Source: Salarias fasciatus
Lineage: Eukaryota > Chordata > Actinopteri > Blenniiformes > Blenniidae
Reading direction: 5' to 3'
Assembly (NCBI RefSeq): GCF_902148845.1
Contig: NW_021941229.1
Coordinates: 25,576,784-25,640,783, forward strand
Length of the DNA stretch: 64,000 nucleotides
A program made the position numbers and the translations under genes. Numbering within the stretch: the stretch's first letter is position 1; the number at the start of each line of letters is the position of its first letter. Positions 1-11,439 of the stretch are shown here, piece by piece. The notes below the pieces were generated by a model. The model had not been told where the DNA came from. It worked only from the letters and a program-made list of their open reading frames with translations, and did not search any database.

Positions 1-1740
1 GGGGCCAAACGAGACGTGGAGGCCTCCGGAGGGAGCTCGGCGGCGCCCACGCCCTCACCTCCACCCCGTGATTGGATGATCACGCTGAGAGTTGGGATCC
101 CACAAGTGTTGGCTCATGTTACCAGAGATGTTTTCTGTGGTGGGGGGGTGAGCGTTTCCTCACACTGGAACAGACTGTCAAAGTGAAGAGCGGTGGCTTC
201 CATCACCTCAGGTGAGTGACAGAACCTTTAAGTCCTTCAGACGTGCGCAGGTGTCGCCCTGCAGTGTCAATACCTTTATTGGATCTGCTCTGCAGGAAAC
301 GAGCTGTTTATGGACCAGTTGCACCTTTACATGTCACCCTGGGAAACAGAGATAGTGGTGTTGACCTGAATATTCAGCCAGGTATTTTCATAATGCTGCG
401 TGCAGCTGTGGCGAGCGCAGGCTGTGTCTACCTGGGAGTGTGAGGGGAAGATGGGATGAAGGGTCTGCAGAGTGAGGGCAGATAGCTGCAGCTCTGGAAG
501 GTAAGAGGCTCTGCTGGACTGACGACACACTCCCGCGCTGCACCCTTAACCTCATCAACCTGGGAAATAAAATAGTTTATTCAAGTTTTACTTGAAGGTA
601 AAGCATTATCATGGTATAATTTGTGCCATTATGTTTCATTTATTCTGAATTCAGGCTGGCTGTTTGAACTTCCTATACTGTCCGTCGTTCACATTTCTAT
701 TTACTTTAGTCCATAAAGGTTATACATTATAGGCCACTGGTTACCAGCCTCTTCTTGAGGGATCCAAATTCTCAATGTAAATCTCGCTGAAAGAGCCTCA
801 CAACACACCATGAGTGAAATCTCAGTGTCTTTGTAACCTCGGTAACGAGGAGCTCCGTTTCTCTTCGGGTTCACGCTCCGTCTCGGGTCGCTTGTTGGAC
901 TAGTGTTCGATTGAACAGCTTCAAACTTTAATTCACCAGTTTTGTACCACAGAACAAGTGTTCAGCTCGAGTTTTGCTCTTTGTTTCAGTGAAGACATTT
1001 GGTGTAACTCTCTCGGTTCACTCCCGATTCTTGTTTTGACAGATTTATCTTTCACTGAATGTTTCCTCCTTCTGCCGACTGAGAGCTAAACTCTGTGTAT
1101 AGTTGTTCATATTCAACACGTCCATGTCCTGGCAAGACTTTAACACTTTAAAATAGTAATTTAAAAATATATCTTTAAATAAATTATGCTTAAATTTAAT
1201 ATTTTTTTAACATAAATTATGATTTCACTGTAGTTTGCATGTTCTCTCAGTTTCTATGTTTTTCTGATGTATTTTTTTTTAATGCACTGTATCTCCTGGC
1301 ATCAGAGATCCTTTAAGTTCCTAAATTATACAATTAGATTTTTGTAGAAATCTTGCATTTGGATCACATGTTAAAACATTACTGATAATTTTAAATTAAA
1401 TCTATATAAAACTGATGAAACGTCTCTGGACAAGAGGAAGTTAAATTTGAGTTGGTAGAAAATAAACAGTCACTGTATCACAGGTATTAGTTGGTTTTTT
1501 TCACTTTAAAAGTGCTGTGAGATAACTGCTGTTTTTGTTGCATGAATACAATAAAATAGAATAAATTGTCGGAAACTGTTCTGGTGTTTTGCCCGCTGAT
1601 GTCCAGCTCCACATTAAAGTCCAGCCTGTCTGTCTGTGGCTCCTCATCACGGCTCAAAGAGATCAGAATTCATTAAAAAAAATGAGAGAAAACTTTTTGT
1701 TTGAAAACATTTAGTTTAAGAGCTCCTATGATGAAGTTAA
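1..1740. other. Intergenic, no gene recognised
   Basis: I see no exon I can assign here. Bases 1-186 are open in one plus-strand frame, but it has no family signature and proline/serine-rich composition. From about 1130 the sequence becomes AT-rich, with poly-T tracts, and stays so up to the LINE that starts near 1742. Confidence 0.5.
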
Positions 1741-1741
1741 A

Positions 1742-4700
1742 ATCGAGGTCCGTGATGCCACCCGGTATGGTGCAGCCAGGATCCCACCCTGGAGCCAGGC
1801 CAGGGGTTGAGGTTCGCAAGCGAGCGCCTGGTGGCCGGGCCTTTGCCCACGGGGCCCAGCCGGGCTAAGCCCGAAGGGGCGACGTGGGCCAGCCCTCCAG
1901 TGGACCCACCACCCACTGAGGGACCCGTAGGGGCCGGGTGCAGTGTGGATTGGGTGGCAGCCGACGCAGAGTGACCGGCGACCCGATCCTCAGAGACCAT
2001 CTCTAGGGACATGGAATGTCACCTCGTTGGGGGGGGGAAGGAGCCCAAACTTGTGAGGGAGGTCGAGAGGTACCGGCTACATATAGTCGGGCTCACCTCC
2101 ACACACAGCTGGGGCTCTGGAACCCAATCTCACGAGAAGGGCTGGACTCTCCACTTCTCTGGCGTTGCCCGCGCTGAGAGGTGGCGGGCTGGTGTGGGTT
2201 TGCTTATAGCCCCACAGCTCAGCCGCCATGTGTTGGAGTTCACCCCAGTGAACGAGAGGGTCGCATCCCTGCGCCTTCGGGTCGGGGATAGGTGCCTCAC
2301 TGTTGTTCCGGCTTACGGCCCGAACAGCAGTGCAGAGTACCCGGCCTTCTTGGAGTCCCTGCGAGGGGCGCTGGACAGTTCTCCGACTGGGGACTCCATT
2401 GTTCTACTGGGGGACTTAATGCTCACGAGGGCAGCGACAGTGACACCTGGAGGGGTGTGATTGGATCGCACGGCATCCCTGATCTGAACCCGAGTGTGTT
2501 TTGTTATTGGACTTCTGTGCGAGTCACAGCTTGTCCATAACAAACACCATGTTCTAGAACAGGGGTATCTATAAGTGCACTTGGCACCAGGACACCCTTG
2601 GTCGGAGATCGATGATGTCGTGTCATCTGACTGCCGGCTGCGTGTTTTGGACACTCGGGCGAAGAGAGGAGCAGAGCTGTTGACCGATCACCACCTGGTG
2701 GTGAGTTGGATTCGCTGGCGGAGGAGGAAACCGGACAGACTTGGCAGACCCAAATGTATTGTGAGAGTCTGCTGGGAACATCTGGCGGAACCCTCTGTCA
2801 GCATGGTTTTCAACTCCCACCTCCGGGAGGGCTTCCACCAGACCCATAGGGAGGCTGGGGACATTGCGTCTGAGTGGACCATGTTCTCCACCTCCATTGT
2901 CGAAGCATCTGCCCGGAGCTGTGGTCGTAAGGTCCCTGGTGCCTGTCGTGGTGCAACCCTGAACCCGGTGGTGGACACTGGAAGTAAGGGCTGCCGTCAA
3001 GCTGAAGAAGGAGTTCAATCAAGCCTTGTTGCCTTGTGGGACTCCAGAAGCAGCTGACAGGTACCAGCATGCCAAGCAAACTGCAGCACGAGCGGTTGTG
3101 GAGGTAAAAACTCGGGGCTGGGAGGAGTTCGGCGAGGCCATGGAGGAGGACTACCGGTCAGCCTCAAAGAAAGTCTGGCAAACCGTCCGGCGCCTCAGGA
3201 AGGGAAGCAGAACTCCACTAACACTGTTTATAGTGGAGGTGGGGATATTGTTGGACGGTGGAAGGAATACTTCGAGGACCTCCTCAATCCCGTTGCCACG
3301 TCTTCCGTAGAGGAAGCAGAGGCTGAGGTCCCAGAGGTGGACTCGTCCATCACCCAAGCTGAAGTCACTGAGGTGGTTGGTAAGCTCCTCAGTGGCAAGG
3401 CACCGGGGTGGATGGGATTTGCCCCGAGTACCTTAAGTCTCTGGATGTGCAGGGACTGTCTTGGTTGACACGTCTCTGCAACATCACGTGGCGGTCGGGA
3501 CAGTGCCTCCGGACTGGCAGACCAGGGTGGTGGTTCCCCTTTTTAAAAAGGGGGACCGGAGGGTGTGCTCCAAATATAGGGGGATCACATTCCTCAGCCT
3601 CTCTGGGAAAGTCTATTCCAGGGTACTGGAGAGGAGTATTCGATCGATAAGTCAAACCTCGGATCCAGGAGGAACAATGCGGTTTTCGTCCTGGTCGCGG
3701 AACAGTGGATCAGCTCTATACCCTCCATAGGGGCTCGAGGGAGTCGCCTGACCAGTTCACATGTGTTTTGTGGATTTGGAGAAGGCGTTCACTGCGTCCC
3801 TCGTGGTGCCTTGTGGGGGTGCTTCGGGAATATGGAGTATGGAATGTTATAATCTTCATGGACAGAATTTCTAGGTGCAGCCAGGGGCCGGAGGGGGTCC
3901 GGTTCGGGAACCACAGGATTTCATTTCTGCTTTTTGCAGATGATGTTGTCCTGTTGGCTTCATCGAACACGGACCTACAGCATGCACTGTGGTGGTTCAC
4001 AGCTGAGTGTGAAGCGACAGGGATGAGGATCAGCACCTCCAAATCCGAGGCCATGGTCCTCGACTGGAAGAGGGTGGTCTGCCCCCTCCAGGTCGGTGGA
4101 GAGACTCTTGCCCAAGTGGAGGAGTTCAAGTATCTTGGGGTCTTGTTCATGAGTGAGGGATGGATGGAACGTGAGATTGACAGGCGGATCGGTGCAGCGG
4201 CTGCAGTGTTGCGGTCGTTGTATCGGTCTGTTGTGGTGAAGAAGGAGCTGAGCGGAAAGGCGAAGCTCTCGATTTACCGGTCAATCTACGTTCCCACCCT
4301 CACCTATGGTCATGAGCTTTGGGTCATGACCGAAAGGAAAAGATCCTGGATACAAGCGGCTGAAATGAGCTTCCTCCGTAGGGTGGCTGGACTCCCTTAG
4401 AGATAGGGGGAGGAGCTCAGTCACCAGGGAGGAGCTCAGAGTAGAGCCGCTACTCCTCCACATCCAGAGGGGCCAGCTGAGGTGGCTCAGGCACCTCTTT
4501 AGGATGCCTCCTGGACGCCTCCCTGGGGAGGTTCCCGACATGTCCCACCTGTCCCACCGGGAGGAGACTCCAGGGAAGACCCAGGACACGCTGGAGAGAC
4601 GATGTCTCTCGGCTGGCCTGGGAACACCTTGAGATCCTCCCAAAAGAGCTGGAGGAAGTGTCTGGGGACAGGAAGTCTGGGCATCTCTGCTGAGACTGGT

Positions 4701-4765
4701 GCCCCCGCGACCCGGCCCTGGATAAGCGGTTGAAGATGGATGGATGGATGGCTGGATGGATAGTG
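1742..4765 (+). mobile_element. Rex3/RTE-clade LINE, near full length but degraded
   Basis: This is a non-LTR retrotransposon of the RTE clade that matches the fish Rex3 type. Conceptual translation gives an endonuclease region (about 2011-2720; RAGVGLLIAPQLSRH, VPAYGPNSSAEYP, then TDHHLVVSWIRWRRRK) and a reverse transcriptase (about 3030-4400) with VVPLFKKGDRRVCSKYRGIT, the catalytic FADD in FLLFADDVVLLASS, and ILQAAEMSFLRRVAG-like C-terminal residues. The 3' end has a short GATGGATGG tail (about 4734-4763), the hallmark of Rex3. The coding region is split over several frames. The RT lacks a block of roughly 100 bp near 3845, where the segment with the usual QGCPLSP motif should lie. The endonuclease GDFNAH motif is altered. 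It is a dead copy about 3 kb long, close to the family's full coding length. Family identification is from memory of the motifs and the GATG tail. Confidence 0.9.
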
Positions 4766-5285
4766 TAAAAAGTTTCAAACACCATTTATAATAATGGGAA
4801 TCGGCCTAGAAAATGAATTCAAACTAACTTCAAGCTGCATTTCAATGATTTTAAAGGATTAATTGATCAAGGGCTTTAAATATTTCATTGAACGAGGCTT
4901 CAGGGGAGGATTCAGAAACAAATAATTCAAGAAAAACAGAGCAAAAAAACAGTTTTGTTTTCTGAAATGCAGATACTCATGAGCTGGAATAAAACGAAAA
5001 GGAATAAACACTTGAATTATTGGAAAGAGAAAGAGCAATGTCATTAGAATAAAGAGGAAACTTCAGAACCAGACTCGGAGGAGGAGACTCTGTTCTGCCA
5101 GTTGGACTTCAGGGATTGAGGAGTGAAATTAATCAGACAGACATGAAGCCACCTTCGAGCCTGTTTCCCTCCTGATCATCTCTCCTCAGCATCACTTTTT
5201 TTGTGTCTTCTTGTTCCAGCTGGTTAATTCTCTGGTGCTGATGTCTTTCTGGCAGGTCTCTCCCACCCGGTCTGATCCGGCCGTC

Positions 5286-6208
5286 ATGGAGGTTTTCTTC
5301 GTCAACTCCTCGGTGCTGTTCGTGTCTCACAGACCGGGGAACCAGACGGCTGGCGAGCAGACGGTGTACGGCCGTTGCCGCGACATGCCGGCCGTCCTCA
5401 TCTGGTACCTGGGCCTGCAGTTCGCCAACATGTTCCTGGGCATCCCGGCCAACATCATGGTGCTGTGGCTCATCCGCAAGAACAGGGGCGACTCCTCCAC
5501 CTCCGACATCTTCATCCTCCACCTGGCGGTGCTGGACGTGCTCTTCTGCCTCATCCCGCCGCTGGAGCTGGCCAACATCGTCTTCCTCACAACCAGCAGC
5601 ACCTGGTACGTGCTGCGCTTCTTCTACGGCATGAAGGACTCCTCGCCGCTCTTCCTCTCCTGCATCTGCCTGGACCGCTACGTGGCGGTGGTGCACCCCA
5701 TCACCTTCACCGAGCTGAAGGACCGCCAGCACCGGGCCGTGCTGGCCGCGGCGGTCTGGCTCATCACGCTGGCCTACGCCGCCGCCAAGTGCGTGGGCAA
5801 CATCGCCAACTTCGAGAAGGTCTTCATCGCCATGATCCTGGCCGCCTTCGCCTTCATGGTCTTCTGCAACATCGTCATCCTGTGGGCGCTGCAGCAGTCC
5901 GGGCCGGGCCGCGACGAGATGCACCCCGTGAAGAAGAGGGCCTTCAAGATGGTGCTCATCATCCTCGCCATCATCGTCTTCAACTACTTCCGCCCGTGGC
6001 GCTGTTCCCGTTCCAGGAGTACTTCTCCCCGGACGTCTTCCGCTGCTACATCCACTACGTGGCGTTCGGCCTGATGGACTTCAGCAGCACCATCCAGCCG
6101 CTGCTCTACCTGTCCAAGGAGAAGCTGCCCAGGAGCCTCAGCTGCTGCCGCCGCCACACCGCCGCCGCGGGGCGGCAACCGCAGGGCGGCCAACCGCAGA
6201 GTCAGTAG
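5286..6208 (+). CDS. Class A (rhodopsin-like) GPCR, single exon, one frameshift
   Basis: Seven-transmembrane receptor of about 307 residues. Two N-glycosylation sites (NSS at residue 7, NQT at 19) lie before TM1. Class A landmarks are visible: N56 in TM1 (GIPANIMVLW), D84 in TM2 (HLAVLDVLF), the DRY motif at 130-132 (CLDRYVAVVHP), W158 in TM4, and FNYFPP in TM6. TM7 ends QPLLYL in place of NPxxY, and the usual cysteine at the top of TM3 is not seen. The frame shifts once in TM6, near 5988-5992, where one C seems to be missing; the protein then continues normally to a TAG at 6206. I chose the ATG at 5286; an upstream in-frame ATG lies at 5241, and a possible splice acceptor ends at 5219. The overall look is of the P2Y/lipid-receptor group (delta branch), but I cannot name the ligand or ortholog. 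The body is strongly GC-rich compared with its flanks, as is common for single-exon fish receptors. Confidence 0.85.
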
Positions 6209-6569
6209 GGAAGAGCGCAGGTTTAGTACGACACTCCTCAACACGCCGTGTGTGAATCGGCTCTTATTGTAGAGAAACGGAGGATTCAGTTCAGTTTTTC
6301 TCACAGCATCTAAAAGTTTAGTAAATCTTCATGATAAAAATAATAATTCCACATTAATGATCATTTTTTTGTGTGCAAACTTTCAGCAAAATAGATACAG
6401 AATGTAAAGATAAAAAGTTGATTTTCAAAAATCAACTTTTTATTTGGCACTCCAAAACCCTAAAAATATATAATAAAAGCATAATTTAGAGTTCTTTGAA
6501 AAATAAAATACTATTTAACCAATAAAACAGGCATGCATTTGAGTGTAAACTGAAGTGACTGCAAGTTTT

Positions 6570-6807
6570 GGTAACACTTTACTTGAAGCCCCCCTGTATA
6601 ACACATTATAATTACATTATAGCACTGTCTAACTATAGTTATAAATGCTCATAATTGATCACAATGCTTCATAACCTAAGGACCTAACCTTAACCCTAAC
6701 CCTAATCCTATGCTGTATAGTGGGTTATAAAGCATTATGAATATTTATAAGTGTTTATAACTACTCATATAGTGTGTTATACCGGGTGCTTCAAGTAAAG
6801 TGTTACC
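6570..6807. mobile_element. hAT-like MITE with telomere-like core
   Basis: A 238-bp element with near-perfect terminal inverted repeats (GGTAACACTTTACTTGAAGC at the left, its complement at the right). It is flanked by an 8-bp near-duplication, CAAGTTTT on the left and CAAGTTTC on the right. Eight-base target duplications point to the hAT superfamily. The core holds short direct and inverted TTATAA-rich motifs and a TTAACCCTAACCCTAA stretch near 6690. It has no coding capacity. Confidence 0.8.
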
Positions 6808-7046
6808 CAAGTTTCAATTATCAAATCAAGAGTACAGATTGTGTAAAAGTAAAAAGGTCTGAGAGTTTGACATAAATATGCAAAAGAAACACAGCATGTT
6901 TAAGTGTTGATGCATAAAGTGTAAAACATTTCCCCTCATTCAAATGAAATAAACGACACACAGATCCAAACGAACACATTTTTCTGGTTATATTTTAACT
7001 TTATTTTAGACACAAATCACAGGAACTCACAATCCACCTCTGTTAA

Positions 7047-7538
7047 GCCAGGTTTCCACTTGCACGACTTTTTGCCACGATGTTGTCGTGGCAAGGCGTG
7101 CCAATCTGGAGTCACCGAACTGGCTGGCTCCCGCACTGTTCACGACCAGTTCACGAATACTTCACGACTGCGCGGCCGTCAGTGTCACGAACTGGGACGA
7201 CACATTCACACATAGTTTGCGCATAGTTTACGTGCTTACCGCATTGGCACGACGTGGTTGCGCAATTCAGCTTGGGCTGTTCGTGAACTATTCGTTGCAG
7301 TGTGTGCCATGTGTGCCAGTCCACGCATCCTCCCGTATTGTACCGACGAGTTCACGAGGCGTTCACGGCCCGGTCTCGATATTTTGTCGTGGCCAAAATT
7401 TTGAACATTTCAAAATTCTCGTCCCGACATGGCACGCAGTCACGACGGGTTTACGCACACTTCCTGCCACTTTACGAGTAGTTTGCGACTCGATTCGTTC
7501 CAATGCGTGCCACAGAATCGTTCAAGTGTAAACCTGGC
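7047..7538. mobile_element. TTAA-flanked MITE (piggyBac-like), 492 bp
   Basis: TTAA sits at both ends (7043-7046 and 7539-7542) directly outside inverted repeats GCCAGGTTTCCACTTGCACGA and TCGTTCAAGTGTAAACCTGGC, which match with two differences. The TTAA duplication is typical of piggyBac and of Kolobok. The interior is much more GC- and CpG-rich than its surroundings and is full of TTCACGA/CACGAC motifs in both orientations. The 147-residue open frame inside has no recognisable domain. Confidence 0.8.
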
Positions 7539-7847
7539 TTAAGTAAAGACTCTGCTGAATAGTGTTTTTTCGTTTTCAACAAATCAATCAGTTTCTGCCA
7601 CAAACCGGAGATCTTCACTGAGGAACCGTCCTCCGGCTGAGTCACGACTAACTGAACGCTGCAGAAATTAGTTCAGCAGACAAACGACTAACGCAGCAGT
7701 TTGGTGGGTGGAGTCACAGGAAGCCTTTTAGTTCAATATATTTTTAAATATTCACTGAAATGTAATAAATACAAATTTAAAGCAGACGTGCAGCCGATAC
7801 GATCAAATGATCTCGTCTTGCTTTTTGTTGACGAGCGCGAGGCGTTA

Positions 7848-7975
7848 AGGTCCGTTTACACGTTTTCAAGTGTTTTGCAACTGACTGGTTTCAATAGAGA
7901 AACGAGCAACAGCACCCACTACTGGCCCGACCTGCTAACTACATCATTGTGCTGTTTTGTGGAAACGTGGCTGAT
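7848..7975. repeat. Copy of a dispersed MITE family
   Basis: Contains GGTCCGTTTACACG followed by AGCACCCACTACTGGCCCGA and a CTAACTACAT motif. These also occur near 22085, 40820, 45916, 47325 and 56815. Looks like a diverged, non-coding member. Confidence 0.55.
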
Positions 7976-8961
7976 ATCAAATTCCTACAGAATGATAAAT
8001 CACTACAGAGTGTATATATCCGGATTTCTAAATCCTTAAATATCACAACTTCTTTTATTTATCTAAGAAATTCACAGATAGCTGGAGAGACTGACAGTAT
8101 TAATTCAATGAAGCTTTTTTTTTTGTGTGCATAAAACTTCAGAACCAGCTGGAGGAAATACATCTGATCTCCACGTATTTTACACACTTCATGATCCCCC
8201 CCCGAGATTAACTGGAACGCACAACAGGCTAATCCAAAGTTTTACAGATGCATGTGGGAATTCTTTTTGTTGTTTAAATTTAGGTGAGAATTCAGAGAAA
8301 AAAATACATTTTGACTTCAGTGACTCTACGAATTTAAAGAGCGGATACAGGAAGCGAAGTTATTCTTACATATCTTTAAGGAATCATAAGTTACATTAAT
8401 ATTACACTGTGTGTGATATTTACTGTTTTTTTTTACAGGTCAAACTACATTGAAATATAAATTTAGATTTTGCACAAACCCTTTTACTGGGACAAAGTAA
8501 ATGACCTTCAATGCTATTTATCTAAACTAGGAAGTGATTCTGAAACATTCCCATTGAGGAATTCTGAGTGTAATACATAATTCACACAATTTTAATCAAT
8601 GCATGTGGGACTTTGGAAGAATTTCTTTGTGAACAGTTAACATTTGAAATCAGGAATGGAGTTGACAAAATCTGCGTCCTCAGCTACAAATTGCACTTTT
8701 TAAACTCGTAACTTCTCTTATTTTGGTGAATAAATGACAGAAGAGCTATCAGGAGCCTCTCATTCATCAGTATTAAATACTTCTATCTACTGAACCACAG
8801 ACCAGACCAGACAACAGCGTATTGCACCACAAACATCACAGACGACTTGAGAGCCCCGCTTCAGCAGCAGTTTGGTGAAATAATCCAAGCTTCCCTCACT
8901 GGTTTGCTGGAAGCTTCTCCGGCAGTTTGTGACAAAAGCTCCAGACTTCGTGGATTTCGTG

Positions 8962-11439
8962 TTACTTCTGTGAAACCACATAGCAGAAGTCGCTCTTGGC
9001 GCCGACTCCACCTGCCCGGGACGAGCCGTCGGCATCCGAGGGAGCGTTTGTTTCGTCCCGGCTCTGCTCCTCCTCCGCCTTGTGGACCTTCAGGTGCTTC
9101 TTGAGCGACGACTGGTCGGTGTAGGTCTTCCCGCAGCGACTGCAGAGGAAGAACTTCTCCTTGGTGTGGACCAGCTCGTGCCGCTTCAGGTGGCCCGCCC
9201 GGCTGAAGCTCTTGCTGCAGTGCGAGCAGGCGTACTCCTTCTCGCCCGTGTGGGTCCTCTGGTGCAGCTTGAGGCTGCTGGCCACCGTGAACCGCTTGCC
9301 GCACTCGTTGCAGCTGTAGGCCTCTCCCCGGTGTGCATGCGCATGTGGATGGTGAGGTGGCCGGCCTGGCTGAAGGTCTTCCTGCAGAGCTGGCAGCAGT
9401 ACGGCCGCTCGCCCGTGTGGATCCGGTAGTGCGTCTTGAGGTCGCCCAGGCCGTTGAAGCGCTTGCCGCACTGGGCGCAGCAGTACGGCTTCTCGCCGGT
9501 GTGGATCCGCTCGTGGATGCGCAGGTTGCCGGCGTTGCTGAAGGCCTTGCCGCACGCCCCGCAGCCGTACGGCCTCTCGCCGGTGTGCGTGCGCAGGTGC
9601 ACCTTGAGCTGGTTGTGCTCGTTGAAGCGCTTGCCGCAGTGCGAGCAGGCGTACGGCTTCTCGCCGGTGTGGACGCGCCGGTGAATGCGCAGCTGGCTGG
9701 GGTGGGCGTACGTCTTGCCGCAGACTCCGCAGCTGAAGGGCCTCTCCCCCGTGTGGGTGCGCCGGTGGGACCGGAGCAGGTCGGCGCGGCCGAAGCTCTT
9801 ACCGCAGAGGCCGCAGCTGTGGGCCTTCTCGCCGCCGTGCGTCTTCAGGTGGACGTTGAGGAAGGACGCTCGGCTGAAGGTCTTGGGGCAGGACGGGCAG
9901 CGCAGGAAGTGGTCGGGTACTTCTGGAAACCCGTCCGCAACCGGAGCAGGAGGAGCGTCTCTATCTGTCGCCGTCGCTGCTTCCGGCTCCTCAACCTGTC
10001 CGTCAACACCTTCAGGATCAGTCCGCGGCTCCGAGTAAAATCCCAACAAGCACTTCAAGTCCTGACTGGCCAGACCGCCGCCGTCTCCGTTCTGCTCTTC
10101 AGCTTTAACGAACTCCTCGTCCTCCACGGGATCTCTGGAACCACCGTGACTTTGACTTGATCACTGCTGCATGTTGAGCCGGGACGGCGGTGGAGGAGGG
10201 GGCGTTCGCAGCGATGGCGGCGGGGGCGTGTACGTGGAGCAGCTCACCTGCGAGCTCTCCGTCTTGACGGGCCTCACGGTGAGGTTCAGCCCGGCCGACG
10301 GCTGGGACAGGTCCATAGCAACGCCTTCATCCAGGCCGGGCTCCGCCTTCACGCACGCTGAGGCGCTCCTGTCGACCTCTGACCTGTTCGGGGCCGCGTG
10401 GTTGGCCTGCAGGTAGAAGGAGGCGGGCGTCACGCTCTCCCTCGCTCTGCCGCTACTCTTCCTCCTGCAGCTCTTCTTGTCGCTGCTGCAGATCGACGCC
10501 GTGAAGGAAGTCTGCACGGAGCTGACGGGACGACGGCTCGCCTCTGGGGCTGAATGCTCATCAGGAACGTCTTCTGTGGAAACACAAGGAGGTGAACACA
10601 GTCAGGTCAAAGAATAAATACAACAGAGAGAAACAAACACCCGTCTGCACCTTTATAAACAATGGTTTACCTTACCCACGTTCTAATATGAAATGACTTT
10701 GAGACACAATACTGTTGACAGAAATCCAAAAACTGAAAAAGGTCTAAACTATCTAAAATTGATAAAACATAAAATAAAGACTTGGCAGTGGATTCATTAA
10801 TAACAGTGGATTTTATTTATAACACACTTTATATCTGAGGGCCGATCTCAAAGTGCATTTTTCTTCTTTATAATAAAGAAATGGTATAAGCTATAAAAGT
10901 TAAAAATATTCCCTTTATTTCACTGCAGTTTGAATTACAACTCTAGTCATGCGCCAGTGTGCCTACTTGGGTTGATTCTACAAATAAATCCATCATGAAC
11001 TACAATTTTGATAACAAAACTACGGATGAAAGTCACTCAGTCATGCCAGTGATTTTAGGGGAAAAAAAGTGCTTTATTAGGTGAAAAATGGGCAAAAATT
11101 GCTCATCTGATGATCCGATCGGGAGATTAGAAACATGTAAACAAACAGCATGCACAAAGAGCTGCTGGGGTCCCCATGTCCCTCCGGGGCCACCGTACCT
11201 CTGGATTCTGCAAACAACAGCCGCTTCAGGCCTCGTTCTCGGTCTCCATCCTGTGGATGGTGCCCCGGTACTCGGTCTCCATCCTGGTGATGGTTCCCCT
11301 ACTCGGTCTCCATCCTGCGGATGGTGCCCCGGTACTCGGACACGGTCCGCTCCACCGAGTCCAGGATGTCGCTGACTGTGGCTTTAAAGATCTCGTTGAG
11401 AGAAGACTCCAGGAAGACTTTCAGGTCGCCGGACTCCAT
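8962..11439 (-). CDS. C2H2 zinc-finger protein, ten fingers, interrupted frame
   Basis: A putative DNA-binding nuclear protein. Exon 1 (11439-11199) starts [18 protein letters not shown], an N-terminal helical segment common in fish zinc-finger genes, and ends at a GTACGG donor. Exon 2 (10573-8962) opens after a TTTCCACAG acceptor. It encodes a low-complexity region with MDLSQPS and a proline-rich stretch, then ten C2H2 fingers with TGEKPY/TGERPY linkers. Three disruptions are visible. In exon 1 a 33-bp unit is present three times, the middle copy two bases short, with a further G missing near 11228. An in-frame TGA at 10161-10163 separates the low-complexity region from the fingers. One C is missing near 9321, between fingers seven and eight. 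With the exon-1 losses allowed for, the exon phases agree (1 and 1). This suggests a real gene with sequence errors rather than a clear pseudogene. The specific ortholog is not identifiable. Confidence 0.8.

Larger units (their letters stand above)
6209..8960. other. Intergenic, AT-rich, holds two MITEs
   Basis: No gene is recognised between the receptor and the convergent zinc-finger gene. It contains the MITEs at 6570-6807 and 7047-7538, a probable copy of a dispersed repeat at about 7848-7975, and otherwise AT-rich unique-looking sequence. Confidence 0.6.

Noticed and set aside
1-186. Open plus-strand frame at the start of the window as a partial gene
   Set aside because: Low-complexity Pro/Ser/Ala content, no domain and no splice evidence; could be chance.
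5133-5924. 263-residue open frame on the minus strand
   Set aside because: It is the antisense shadow of the GC-rich GPCR; composition is His/Glu/Arg-rich with no domain.
5286-6208. GPCR as a pseudogene
   Set aside because: A single C loss with full conservation on both sides, and the same kind of loss in neighbouring genes, makes a sequence error more likely.
6680-6715. Interstitial telomere
   Set aside because: Only a few TAACCC-like units, inside a MITE; not a telomere or fusion scar.
9333-10160. 275-residue open frame on the plus strand
   Set aside because: It is antisense to the zinc-finger repeats, whose regular linkers keep the opposite strand open.
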